Below are positions 15,135 through 22,327 of a stretch of 23,084 nucleotides of DNA, one piece after another. Origin of the DNA: an uncultured Alphaproteobacteria bacterium (lineage in GTDB: Bacteria > Pseudomonadota > Alphaproteobacteria > RUG11792); the NCBI GenBank assembly GCA_958448685.1, contig CAUDEV010000011.1, forward strand, positions 1 through 23,084. The letters are read 5' to 3'. The notes under the pieces were generated by a model that worked only from the letters and a program-made list of their open reading frames with translations, did not search any database and was not told the origin of the DNA. Both the position numbers and the translations under genes were made by a program. Position 1 is the stretch's first letter, and each line of letters begins with the position of its first letter.

Positions 15135-15668
15135 ATGTCTAGAATTGGTAAACATAAAGTTAATATTCCTGCGGGAATTAATGTTACATGCAACTCTAAT
15201 GTTCTTACTATAAAAAAAGGAAATATAGAAAGAGTTTATGAAGTTCCAAAGTGTATAGAAGTGGAATTATCTTCCGACGGAATTTTATTTAAACCTTTAA
15301 ATTCTGAAAAGTTAACCAGATCAATTTGGGGAACTTCTCAAAGAAATGTTTCCAATATTATTGAGGGATTTGATAAAGGGTTTAAAGTTGAACTAGAAAT
15401 GGTTGGTGTTGGATATAAGGCGGCTGTTTCTGGGAAAAAATTGACTATGCAATTGGGATTTAGTCATGATGTTGATTATGATATTCCTGAAGGAATTACT
15501 ATAGCTTGTCCAAAACCTACATCTATGGTAATCAGTGGCGCTTCTAAAAAACAGGTGGGAGATATTGCGGCATTTTTACGTAGCTATAGAAAACCTGAAC
15601 CTTATAAAGGAAAAGGCGTTATGAAAGTTGGAGAGTTTGTTTATAGAAAAGAAGGGAAGAAGAAGTAA
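15135..15668 (+). CDS. rplF: Large ribosomal subunit protein uL6
   Basis: L6 lies near the GTPase-associated centre at the base of the L7/L12 stalk. The 177-residue protein consists of two related alpha-beta domains: the first starts MSRIGKHKVNIPAGINV, and the second carries the signature PEPYKGKGVMKVGEFVYRKE near the C-terminus. GTSQRNVSNIIEGFDKGFKV marks the link between them. It is separated from rplR by a single base. Confidence 0.98.
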   Translation: MSRIGKHKVNIPAGINVTCNSNVLTIKKGNIERVYEVPKCIEVELSSDGILFKPLNSEKLTRSIWGTSQRNVSNIIEGFDKGFKVELEMVGVGYKAAVSGKKLTMQLGFSHDVDYDIPEGITIACPKPTSMVISGASKKQVGDIAAFLRSYRKPEPYKGKGVMKVGEFVYRKEGKKK

Positions 15669-15669
15669 A

Positions 15670-16032
15670 ATGAAGACATCATCTCAATTACGTATGATTC
15701 GAAAAGTCAGACAACGCTTCAAAATTTCAGATTCTATAAAAGGAAAATGTAGGTTGTTGGTTCATAGAACAAATAATCATATATATGCTCAAATTTTGGA
15801 TAAATCCGGAAAAAATACAATAGTCTATGTTTCTACATTATCAAAAGATATTCGTGACGCTGTGAAAAATGGTGGGAACAAAGAGGCAGCTATTTATGTT
15901 GGTAAGGTTATAGCTGAAAAAGCAAAAGAGAAAAATATTGACTCTGTTGTTTTTGATAGATCTGGATTTTTATATCATGGAAGAATAAAGGTTCTTGCAG
16001 ATAGTGCAAGAGAAAATGGGCTTGTTTTTTAG
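15670..16032 (+). CDS. rplR: Large ribosomal subunit protein uL18
   Basis: L18 binds 5S rRNA and helps place it in the central protuberance with L5. The product is 120 residues with the basic N-terminus SSQLRMIRKVRQRFKIS, CRLLVHRTNNHIYAQILDKS, the AIYVGKVIAEKAKEKNID helix and FDRSGFLYHGRIKVLADSAR. The frame is open upstream to a TTG at 15628 inside rplF; the ATG at 15670 fits the family N-terminus and uses the purine-rich AAGGGAAG within the rplF 3' end as ribosome site. Confidence 0.97.
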   Translation: MKTSSQLRMIRKVRQRFKISDSIKGKCRLLVHRTNNHIYAQILDKSGKNTIVYVSTLSKDIRDAVKNGGNKEAAIYVGKVIAEKAKEKNIDSVVFDRSGFLYHGRIKVLADSARENGLVF

Positions 16033-16041
16033 GAAAGAGTT

Positions 16042-16602
16042 ATGGCAAGAGTAAATGATAAAAAACACTCAGAAGTTCAAGAACAACTAATAGAAAAATT
16101 AGTTAGCGTTAGAAGAGTGACAAAAGTTGTGAAAGGTGGAAAAAATATGCGCTTTTCAGCTTTGGTTATTGTTGGTGATGGCAAAGGTCGCGTAGGCTAT
16201 GCTTCTGCAAAAGCTAGGGAGGTTCCTGACGCTGTGAAAAAGGCTTCTGAAAAAGCTAAGAAATCGATGGTTAGAATTTCTTTGAGAGAAGGACGCACAA
16301 TTAGACATGATATATCAGCGCGTGTTGGCGCTGGTCATGTTTTCTTGAGAACAGCTCCTGCTGGAACTGGAGTTATTGCTGGTGGGCCTATGAGAGCTGT
16401 ATTTGAAGCATTAGGGGTTCAGGATATAGTCAGTAAATCTGTTGGTTCTGGAAATTATCACAATATGGTAAGAGCGACATTTTCAGCTTTGAAAGGAATG
16501 GTTCCTCCAAAATATGTTGCAGCTAAGCTAGGGAAGAAAATAACAGATATTCTCGATAGAAAGCGTAATGGACAAAAAGTCGTTTCTGTTGAAGAAGAAT
16601 AG
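16042..16602 (+). CDS. rpsE: Small ribosomal subunit protein uS5
   Basis: S5 takes part in mRNA helicase activity and decoding fidelity. The 186-residue protein has an N-terminal double-stranded RNA-binding-like domain with RRVTKVVKGGKNMRFSALVI and GDGKGRVGYASAKAREVPDA, and a C-terminal domain with TAPAGTGVIAGGPMRAVFEA and NYHNMVRATFSALKGM. The VKGGKNMRF loop, where spectinomycin-resistance changes occur, looks ordinary. Confidence 0.98.
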   Translation: MARVNDKKHSEVQEQLIEKLVSVRRVTKVVKGGKNMRFSALVIVGDGKGRVGYASAKAREVPDAVKKASEKAKKSMVRISLREGRTIRHDISARVGAGHVFLRTAPAGTGVIAGGPMRAVFEALGVQDIVSKSVGSGNYHNMVRATFSALKGMVPPKYVAAKLGKKITDILDRKRNGQKVVSVEEE

Positions 16603-16615
16603 TTGGAGATAAGAA

Positions 16616-16807
16616 ATGGCAAAAGCAGTTGAAAAAAAGATAAAACTGAAACAAACAGGTAGCTCTATTAGAAGAAATAAGAAACAATTTCTTTATTTAA
16701 AATCTCTAGGACTTGGAAAAATAGGAATGGAAAAGGAGCTAGTTTTGAATAATTCGATTAAGAGTTTAATTGAAAAAGTTCGTCATATGGTTGAAGTTAT
16801 ATCATAA
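16616..16807 (+). CDS. rpmD: Large ribosomal subunit protein uL30
   Basis: L30 is a small 50S protein that many reduced genomes and organelles have lost; its retention here argues against extreme genome reduction. The 63-residue sequence shows KIKLKQTGSSIRRNKKQ and then LYLKSLGLGKIGMEKELVL, followed by the conserved helix ending KVRHMVEVIS. It lies between rpsE and rplO as in the canonical spc order. Confidence 0.96.
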   Translation: MAKAVEKKIKLKQTGSSIRRNKKQFLYLKSLGLGKIGMEKELVLNNSIKSLIEKVRHMVEVIS

Positions 16808-16817
16808 GGGAAAAATT

Positions 16818-17285
16818 ATGGCTACTGAATTTAAATTAAATAATATAAGAGATAATTATGGCGCACGTCAAAAATCCAAATTATTGGGTCGTGGTATAGG
16901 TTCTGGACTTGGAAAAACATCAGGTCGTGGAGGAAAAGGACAAACAGCCAGATCTGGAGTTAGTTTGAATGGGTTCGAAGGAGGGCAAACTCCTATTTAT
17001 AGAAGACTTCCAAAAAGAGGGTTCGTTAATATTCATAAAATGAAAATGTATGAATTGGATTTTTTCAAAATTTCCAGAATATTAAAAAGTGGACTTTTGG
17101 AGAAAGATGCTTCTATTGATAAAGAATTTTTAATAAAAATTGGCTATATGCCAAATTCTTATGAAGGGGTTTCTTTGATTGCAAATGGGACAATTGATAC
17201 TCCTGTAAAAGTTTCTGTAACAAGAGCTAGTGCTAAAGCAAAAGAATTGCTTGAAAAAGCTGGCGGAACTTTGTCGATAGAATAG
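16818..17285 (+). CDS. rplO: Large ribosomal subunit protein uL15
   Basis: L15 binds 23S rRNA late in 50S assembly. The product has 155 residues, with a glycine-rich basic N-terminal extension, LLGRGIGSGLGKTSGRGGKG, then GFEGGQTPIYRRLPKRGF, and a globular C-terminal part ending KAKELLEKAGGTLSIE. The frame is open upstream to 16770 within rpmD, but the ATG at 16818 follows AAGGG at 16806-16810 and gives the standard N-terminus. Confidence 0.97.
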   Translation: MATEFKLNNIRDNYGARQKSKLLGRGIGSGLGKTSGRGGKGQTARSGVSLNGFEGGQTPIYRRLPKRGFVNIHKMKMYELDFFKISRILKSGLLEKDASIDKEFLIKIGYMPNSYEGVSLIANGTIDTPVKVSVTRASAKAKELLEKAGGTLSIE

Positions 17286-17295
17286 GGAGTTATAA

Positions 17296-18639
17296 ATGGC
17301 CTCTCCTATAGAACAGTTAGCTAAAAATTTTAGCTTTTCCTCTTTTCAAAGAGCTGAGGATTTGAAGAAGCGTATATGGTTTACGCTTTTTATTTTGATT
17401 ATATATAGATTAGGTACGTATATTCCGCTTCCGAGTATAAATCCAGCTGTTGTGTCTGAATTTACTCGTAGCCATGCTGGAGGATTATTTGGTGTGTTGG
17501 ATATGTTTTCTGGTGGTGCTATAGGGCGTATGACTGTATTTTCTTTAAACATTATGCCTTATATCTCTGCGAGTATTATAGTTCAACTTCTGACTTCAAT
17601 GTCTCCTCAATTAGCTGCATTAAAGAAGGAAGGGGAGCCAGGAAGGAGAAAAATAAACCAATATACGAGATATGGGACAGTTGCATTAGCCATGGCTCAA
17701 GGCTATGGGATAGCTGTTGGATTGGAACGTATGATGGGGCATTCAGGATGTGCTGTTTTGGATCCAGGGTTATTATTCAGATTTACAACGATGACTTCTT
17801 TAACTGGTGGTACATTGTTTATCATGTGGCTTGGTGAGCAAATATCTTCAAGAGGTTTGGGAAACGGTTCTTCTATTATTATTTATTCTGGTATCGTAGC
17901 TAACTTACCTGCTGCTTTGTTTAACACATTTGCTATGGGGAAACAAGGGGCAATTTCTATTATGGGCCTGGTTTTGTTGTTGGTTATGGTAGTTGTTGTT
18001 ATAGCTTTCATAGTGTTTATGGAGAAAGCAAACAGAAGAATTCCAATTCAATATCCAAAGAGGCAAACTATGGTGAATATGCCAGCGCAACAACAAGGAT
18101 CTCATTTGCCTTTGAAGTTGAATAATGCTGGAGTTATTCCGCCTATATTTGCTTCTTCAATACTATTGCTTCCGATGACTATAGCTGGGTTTGGTTCTGT
18201 TGATCCTGATTCTATTTTGGGAACAATTTCCAGAATGTTTAATCATGGGCAGCCTTTGTATATGGTTTTCTTTTGTGCTGCAATAATTTTCTTCGCATTT
18301 TTCTATACTGCGATTATGTTTAATCCAAAAGATACTGCAGATAATCTAAAAAAATCAGGAAGTTATATTCCTGGGATAAGACCAGGAGAATCAACTGCGT
18401 TTTATATAGATACATTGCTTACAAGATTGACTGCAGTTGGTTCTATATATTTATGCGCGGTCTGTATTTTGCCGGAAGTTTTGTTGTCACAAATTTCCTT
18501 GCCATTTTATTTTGGAGGTACAAGTCTTTTGATTGTTGTGAATGTATCAATAGATACAGTTGGACAATTTCAATCGCATTTAATTGCGCATCAATATGAG
18601 GGATTATTTAGAAGAGGAAGATCAAAAGGGATTTTATAA
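17296..18639 (+). CDS. secY: Protein translocase channel subunit SecY
   Basis: SecY forms the protein-conducting channel of the inner membrane with SecE and SecG. The 447-residue protein has about ten hydrophobic membrane segments, an N-terminal amphipathic stretch AEDLKKRIWFT before the first one, and the plug-region signature GGLFGVLDMFSGGAIGRMTV, followed by NIMPYISASIIVQLL. The cytoplasmic loop with QYPKRQTMVNMPAQQQGSHL and the C-terminal SHLIAHQYEGLFRR are conserved. It is one base from adk, so the two are probably coupled. Confidence 0.98.
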   Translation: MASPIEQLAKNFSFSSFQRAEDLKKRIWFTLFILIIYRLGTYIPLPSINPAVVSEFTRSHAGGLFGVLDMFSGGAIGRMTVFSLNIMPYISASIIVQLLTSMSPQLAALKKEGEPGRRKINQYTRYGTVALAMAQGYGIAVGLERMMGHSGCAVLDPGLLFRFTTMTSLTGGTLFIMWLGEQISSRGLGNGSSIIIYSGIVANLPAALFNTFAMGKQGAISIMGLVLLLVMVVVVIAFIVFMEKANRRIPIQYPKRQTMVNMPAQQQGSHLPLKLNNAGVIPPIFASSILLLPMTIAGFGSVDPDSILGTISRMFNHGQPLYMVFFCAAIIFFAFFYTAIMFNPKDTADNLKKSGSYIPGIRPGESTAFYIDTLLTRLTAVGSIYLCAVCILPEVLLSQISLPFYFGGTSLLIVVNVSIDTVGQFQSHLIAHQYEGLFRRGRSKGIL

Positions 18640-18640
18640 G

Positions 18641-19312
18641 ATGTCTGATAGTTTATGGATAGTTTTATTGGGAGCCCCTGGGTGCGGAAAAGGAACGCAG
18701 GCGGAGTATCTAGTCTCAGAAAATGGATTTTCGATAATATCTGTTGGTGAATTGCTAAGAGCAAATAAATCGAAATTTATTGAAAAAGAAAATAAAACAA
18801 TAGGAGACATAATAAGTGGAGGAGCACTATTGCCTGATGATGTCGTTATGGATCTGGTCAGCGATGAGCTCTCTAAAATAGATGAAGTTTTTTCTAAAAA
18901 TTTAATATTTGACGGATTCCCAAGAACCGTTGGACAAGCGACATCTCTTAATTCTCTTATATCTAAATTTGAAAAGAAAATAGATTGCGTTTTGAATTTT
19001 GATATTGAAGACGAAGTGATAAAAAAGAGAATTCTAGGTAGATATAAATGTTCAAAATGTGGTAAAATATATAACGATTTTTTCTTAAAACCAATGAATG
19101 AAGGAATCTGTGATATTTGCGGAAGCAGAACATTTGATAGAAGAGCAGATGATAATGAAGAATCTTTGCAAAAAAGATTATCGGAATATCACAAGAAAAC
19201 AGTTGCTTTGAAAGATTTTTATGAATCTTCAGGTATTTTAAAAAGTGTGAATGCAGATGCAGATTTTTCGGAAGTGAGAAAATCTGTATTGAATAGTTTG
19301 AATTTAGGTTAG
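18641..19312 (+). CDS. adk: Adenylate kinase with a four-cysteine zinc lid
   Basis: Adenylate kinase interconverts ATP + AMP and 2 ADP. The 223-residue protein has the P-loop GAPGCGKGTQ (11-20), FDGFPRT (90-96) and RRADD (167-171). The long lid carries two CxxC pairs, C137/C140 and C157/C160, matching the zinc-binding lid best known from Gram-positive adenylate kinases. In the AMP-binding segment STGDMLR of E. coli this protein reads SVGELLR, with Val for the AMP-contacting Thr. An in-frame ATG at 18584 inside secY is not used; the ATG at 18641 gives the normal short N-terminus. Its position between secY and rpsM is typical of alphaproteobacteria. Confidence 0.96.
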   Translation: MSDSLWIVLLGAPGCGKGTQAEYLVSENGFSIISVGELLRANKSKFIEKENKTIGDIISGGALLPDDVVMDLVSDELSKIDEVFSKNLIFDGFPRTVGQATSLNSLISKFEKKIDCVLNFDIEDEVIKKRILGRYKCSKCGKIYNDFFLKPMNEGICDICGSRTFDRRADDNEESLQKRLSEYHKKTVALKDFYESSGILKSVNADADFSEVRKSVLNSLNLG

Positions 19313-19324
19313 AAGGAGAGTATA

Positions 19325-19702
19325 GTGGCTCGTATTGCTGGTGTTAATATTCCTACACAAAAAAAGATAATTGTTGGATTGACTTATATTTTTGGAATAG
19401 GTCCTTATCATGCGAAAAGTATAGTTCAAAAAGCGGGGATTCCTGAAAGTAAAAGGGTTTTTGATTTGACTGATGCTGAAGTTTTGAAAATAAGGGAAAT
19501 AATCGACAGTGATTATACAGTAGAAGGAGATCTTAGAAGAGAGATTTCTATGAATATAAAAAGAGTAACAGACTTAGGATGTTATAGAGGTTTACGTCAT
19601 AGAAAAGGACTTCCTGTCAGAGGACAAAGAACACATACTAATGCAAGAACAAGAAAAGGGAAAGCTATACCTATTGCAGGTAAAAAAATAGCAACGAAGT
19701 AG
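19325..19702 (+). CDS. rpsM: Small ribosomal subunit protein uS13
   Basis: S13 forms intersubunit bridges at the 30S head and contacts P-site tRNA through its C-terminal tail. The 125-residue protein starts ARIAGVNIPTQKKI after the initiator and ends with the basic RGLRHRKGLPVRGQRTHTNA followed by RTRKGK. Translation starts at GTG with a strong AAGGAG at 19313-19318 six bases upstream, directly after the adk stop. It opens the alpha cluster. Confidence 0.98.
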   Translation: MARIAGVNIPTQKKIIVGLTYIFGIGPYHAKSIVQKAGIPESKRVFDLTDAEVLKIREIIDSDYTVEGDLRREISMNIKRVTDLGCYRGLRHRKGLPVRGQRTHTNARTRKGKAIPIAGKKIATK

Positions 19703-19725
19703 GTTTATTTTAGATAGGTAATTTT

Positions 19726-20118
19726 ATGGTGCAAAAAACCGTTAATAGGGTAAAAAGAAAAGAGAAAAAGAATATAGTTAATGCTGTAGCGCATATAAAT
19801 GCGACATTTAACAATACAATTATAACAATATCTGATGAAGCGGGGAATACTATTTCATCAGGGTCAGGTGGAGTTGTTGGTTTTAAAGGTTCTAGAAAAT
19901 CTACACCATATGCAGCTCAATTAGCGGCAGAGGATGCTGCGAAAAAAGCGGCAGATCATGGAGTGAAAAATGTGAAAGTCATAGTTAGAGGACCGGGAGC
20001 AGGAAGAGAAACGGCTATAAGATCGCTTCAATCGGCTGGTTTTGTTGTGACTGCGATATCTGATGAGACTCCATTACCTCATAATGGTTGTAGACCACCG
20101 AAGGCGCGTAGAAATTAG
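19726..20118 (+). CDS. rpsK: Small ribosomal subunit protein uS11
   Basis: S11 lies on the 30S platform near the Shine-Dalgarno duplex. The 130-residue protein has NAVAHINATFNNTIITISDE, GFKGSRKSTPYAAQLAAEDA, VRGPGAGRETAIRSLQSAGF and the universal C-terminus ETPLPHNGCRPPKARRN. In most non-alphaproteobacterial alpha operons rpsD follows; here rpoA comes next after 33 bases. Confidence 0.98.
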   Translation: MVQKTVNRVKRKEKKNIVNAVAHINATFNNTIITISDEAGNTISSGSGGVVGFKGSRKSTPYAAQLAAEDAAKKAADHGVKNVKVIVRGPGAGRETAIRSLQSAGFVVTAISDETPLPHNGCRPPKARRN

Positions 20119-20151
20119 TATATTAGAAATTGTTTTTTGGGAGTAGTTCAA

Positions 20152-21165
20152 GTGAATACTTGGAAAATGTTGATAAAGCCAGGCAAAATAGATGTTAGAT
20201 ATTCTGATCCTGAATTGCGAGAGGCAACTATAGTTGTTGAGCCTTTGGAGAGGGGATTTGGGATTACTTTGGGAAATTCATTAAGAAGAGTTTTATTATC
20301 TTCGATAACGGGTTCTGCTATAACTTCAATAAAAGTTGATGGAGTTGCTCATGAGTTTTCTACAATACAAGGAGTGAAAGAAGATCTTCCTGAGATTATT
20401 CTTAACTTAAAAGCTTTAAGATTAAAGTCCTTTGCGGATAAGTCAAAGAAAGCAAAAATTTCAGTTGAAGGGCCACGAAATGTATATGCGAAAGATATAG
20501 AATGTTCTTCTGATATAGAGATTTTAGATCCAGATCACTTTATATGTTCATTGAGCAGTGGTGCAAAACTTAATATGGAGCTTACTATAGATTCTGGAAA
20601 AGGATATATTCCCGCTTCAGAAATGACAGAGTTGAGTAATGTGATTGGGCATATAGCAATTGATGCCATATTCAGTCCTATTGAGCTTGTTGATTTCAAA
20701 GTTGAACAAACTAGAGTAGGACAGAAGACAGACTATGATAAACTTATTTTGAATATTAGAACGGATGGTTCGATAAGACCTGATGATGCATTAGCTCAAG
20801 CAGGCGCAATATTGAGAGATCATTTTGCTCATTTTGTAAATTTTGATGATGTTCCGTTTTATGAATCAAAGGATGAAGTCCCAGACTTCCCATTTGATAA
20901 GAACTTATTAAAGAAAGTGGATGAATTAGAGCTTTCAGTACGTTCAGCAAATTGTTTGAAGAATGAGAATATATTCTATATTGGAGATTTAATTCAGCGA
21001 ACGGAAGCTGATATGCTGAGGACACCAAATTTCGGAAGAAAATCATTGAACGAAATAAAAGCTTTGTTGGCAGAGATGGGCTTATCATTTGGAACTATTG
21101 TTCCAGATTGGCCGCCTGAGAATTTGGATGAGTTATCAAAAAAATTAGATGATCAATATAATTAA
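20152..21165 (+). CDS. rpoA: DNA-directed RNA polymerase alpha subunit
   Basis: Alpha dimerises to start RNA polymerase assembly, and its C-terminal domain binds UP elements and activators. The protein has 337 residues. The N-terminal domain shows PLERGFGITLGNSLRRVLLS (31-50), with the conserved R45, and a flexible linker leads to the C-terminal domain with SVRSANCLKNENIFYIGDL (R263 matching E. coli R265) and TPNFGRKSLNEIK. I choose the GTG at 20152, not the in-frame TTG at 20137, because GGGAG at 20139-20143 lies 8 bases before it and the product starts, as in relatives, shortly before the LIKPGKI motif. Confidence 0.97.
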   Translation: MNTWKMLIKPGKIDVRYSDPELREATIVVEPLERGFGITLGNSLRRVLLSSITGSAITSIKVDGVAHEFSTIQGVKEDLPEIILNLKALRLKSFADKSKKAKISVEGPRNVYAKDIECSSDIEILDPDHFICSLSSGAKLNMELTIDSGKGYIPASEMTELSNVIGHIAIDAIFSPIELVDFKVEQTRVGQKTDYDKLILNIRTDGSIRPDDALAQAGAILRDHFAHFVNFDDVPFYESKDEVPDFPFDKNLLKKVDELELSVRSANCLKNENIFYIGDLIQRTEADMLRTPNFGRKSLNEIKALLAEMGLSFGTIVPDWPPENLDELSKKLDDQYN

Positions 21166-21180
21166 TTTGGAGAATATTTC

Positions 21181-21588
21181 ATGAGACATGGATTTGCAAA
21201 ACGTAGATTAAATAGAACAAGTTCCCACAGAAAAGCTATGTTTAGAGCTATGGCTTGTTCACTAATAGAGCATGAGCAAATAAAAACAACACTTCCAAAA
21301 GCGAAGGAATTGAGGCCTATAGTTGAAAAATTAATAACTATGGCGAAAAAAAATTCGCTTCATGCCAAGAGAATGCTCATATCAAAGCTACAAAGCAACA
21401 AAACAGTAAAGAAGTTATTTGATGATATAACTCCAAGATTTGCTAATAGGAATGGTGGTTATATTCGAATAATGAAAGCCGGGTTTAGATATGGAGATGC
21501 CGCTCCTATGGCGATTATTGAGTTTGTGGAAAGAAAAGCAAATCCTGACGCGATAAAAACTTCTGAAGTGAAAGAAACCGCAGAATAA
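21181..21588 (+). CDS. rplQ: Large ribosomal subunit protein bL17
   Basis: L17 lies at the bottom of the 50S subunit near the tunnel exit. The 135-residue protein begins MRHGFAKRRLNRTSSHRKAM and has the helix LIEHEQIKTTLPKAKELRPI, then DITPRFANRNGGYIRIMKAG and GDAAPMAIIEFVERK. It ends the alpha cluster. The final base of its TAA is the first base of the following ATG (TAATG), so the next gene is likely read by reinitiating ribosomes. Confidence 0.98.
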   Translation: MRHGFAKRRLNRTSSHRKAMFRAMACSLIEHEQIKTTLPKAKELRPIVEKLITMAKKNSLHAKRMLISKLQSNKTVKKLFDDITPRFANRNGGYIRIMKAGFRYGDAAPMAIIEFVERKANPDAIKTSEVKETAE

Positions 21589-22037
21589 TGAAGTTAAGTT
21601 GTGCATTATTTTTTGTATTTTCTATAATGTTTTTTTCTGCTTGCGAAAAAACAGTTGTAAATAGAGGGTATGTATTAAATCCTAAGGATTTTTTAAAGAT
21701 TTCTATAGGTAAAGATAATGCACAAACGGTTTTTGAAAAAGTTGGGTCTCCAACAATAAGATCTTCTGTCATATCAGATACAGATGGGTATAATTGGTAT
21801 TATATTTCGAAAAAAACTGAAAAAAGTGGATTTTTAGATCCGAAAGTAGTAAACCAAAAAACTATGATCATATCATTTGATGCGAATGATATAGTCAGAT
21901 CTGTGACAGAAAGTGCATATGAAAAAGATATAGCTATAGTCAGTGATAAAACAAAAACTGACGGAAAAGATGCTGGTATTTTGGGCGAGACATTTGGTGG
22001 TCTTGGCAAATATATGAAACGTTATAAAGATAAATAA
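21588..22037 (+). CDS. bamE: BamE/SmpA/OmlA-family outer-membrane lipoprotein
   Basis: BamE is an accessory lipoprotein of the BAM machine that inserts beta-barrel proteins into the outer membrane. The 149-residue protein has a hydrophobic signal peptide ending in a lipobox FSAC with the modifiable C19, so it should be lipidated and exported. The BamE-fold motifs follow: a GKDNAQTVFEKVGSPTIRS segment (helix, turn, conserved G-x-P) and DGYNWYYIS, then the strand MIISFDANDIVRSV. The C-terminus is lysine-rich. Family assignment rests on this pattern, with modest sequence conservation. It overlaps rplQ by one base, which places an envelope-assembly gene under ribosomal transcription. No strong terminator follows at once. 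Confidence 0.85.
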   Translation: MKLSCALFFVFSIMFFSACEKTVVNRGYVLNPKDFLKISIGKDNAQTVFEKVGSPTIRSSVISDTDGYNWYYISKKTEKSGFLDPKVVNQKTMIISFDANDIVRSVTESAYEKDIAIVSDKTKTDGKDAGILGETFGGLGKYMKRYKDK

Positions 22038-22151
22038 GAACGAAATTATTCACTTTAAAAAATATTAAGCAAATTAGAGGGTATCTTTAATATTACTTTG
22101 GCATATTTTCAGTATATCTTTAGCATTTCCCACATGTCAAAAAATAAAAAG

Positions 22152-22175
22152 TCCCATAAAATTTTAGGGAATTTT
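22152..22175 (+). terminator. Weak terminator-like hairpin after bamE
   Basis: TCCC at 22152-22155 can pair with GGGA at 22167-22170, with TAAAA and TTTTA between them extending the stem apart from one bulged A; it is followed by AATTTT. The stem is AT-rich and the U tract short, so it is at best a weak rho-independent terminator. It is the only candidate seen between bamE and the next gene. Confidence 0.3.
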
Positions 22176-22244
22176 GCGGGAAATTTACGCTGTCGTTTTA
22201 AATATCTCCCAAATATTTTTAAATATTGTTAACGGAAAATTTAC
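22167..22244. repeat. Three copies of an 11-base repeat, consensus GGGAAATTTAC
   Basis: Copies are GGGAATTTTGC (22167-22177), GGGAAATTTAC (22178-22188) and GGAAAATTTAC (22234-22244). The first two are directly tandem and the third matches the second at 10 of 11 positions. They lie 84-161 bases before the next start codon, a plausible place for operators. AT-rich DNA makes AAATTT cores common, so chance is possible, but the shared GG start and AC end are less expected. Confidence 0.35.
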
Positions 22245-22317
22245 ATTTTTTTTAGAATTGAATTTAGGGAAGAAAAGTTTTAAAAACACTTTCCTATAAC
22301 GTAAATATAATTTTTAT

Positions 22318-22322
22318 GGAGG
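22318..22322 (+). promoter_or_regulatory. Strong ribosome-binding site of the last gene
   Basis: GGAGG lies five bases before the ATG at 22328. It is one of the strongest Shine-Dalgarno sequences in the window and fixes the start of the partial secreted protein. Confidence 0.75.
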
Positions 22323-22327
22323 AAAAT

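Larger units (their letters stand above)
22038..22327. other. AT-rich spacer between bamE and the last gene, without a credible gene
   Basis: These 290 bases hold no convincing coding region. They contain two copies of TATCTTTA (22082-22089 and 22115-22122), a hairpin at 22152-22170, three copies of an 11-base repeat (22167, 22178 and 22234), and an imperfect inverted repeat at 22268-22294 (GGAA/TTCC outside, GTTTT/AAAAC inside). A TATAAC at 22295-22300 and a TATAAT at 22306-22311 are possible -10 elements, but neither has a clear -35, and the second lies too close to the start codon to leave a normal leader. The region most likely ends the supercluster transcript and carries the control region of the downstream gene. 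Confidence 0.5.

Noticed and set aside
22134..22232. A 32-codon plus-strand ORF in the bamE downstream spacer (begins MSKNKKSHKI)
   Set aside because: There is no Shine-Dalgarno sequence before its ATG, and it covers the hairpin and repeats. Length and composition fit chance in AT-rich DNA.
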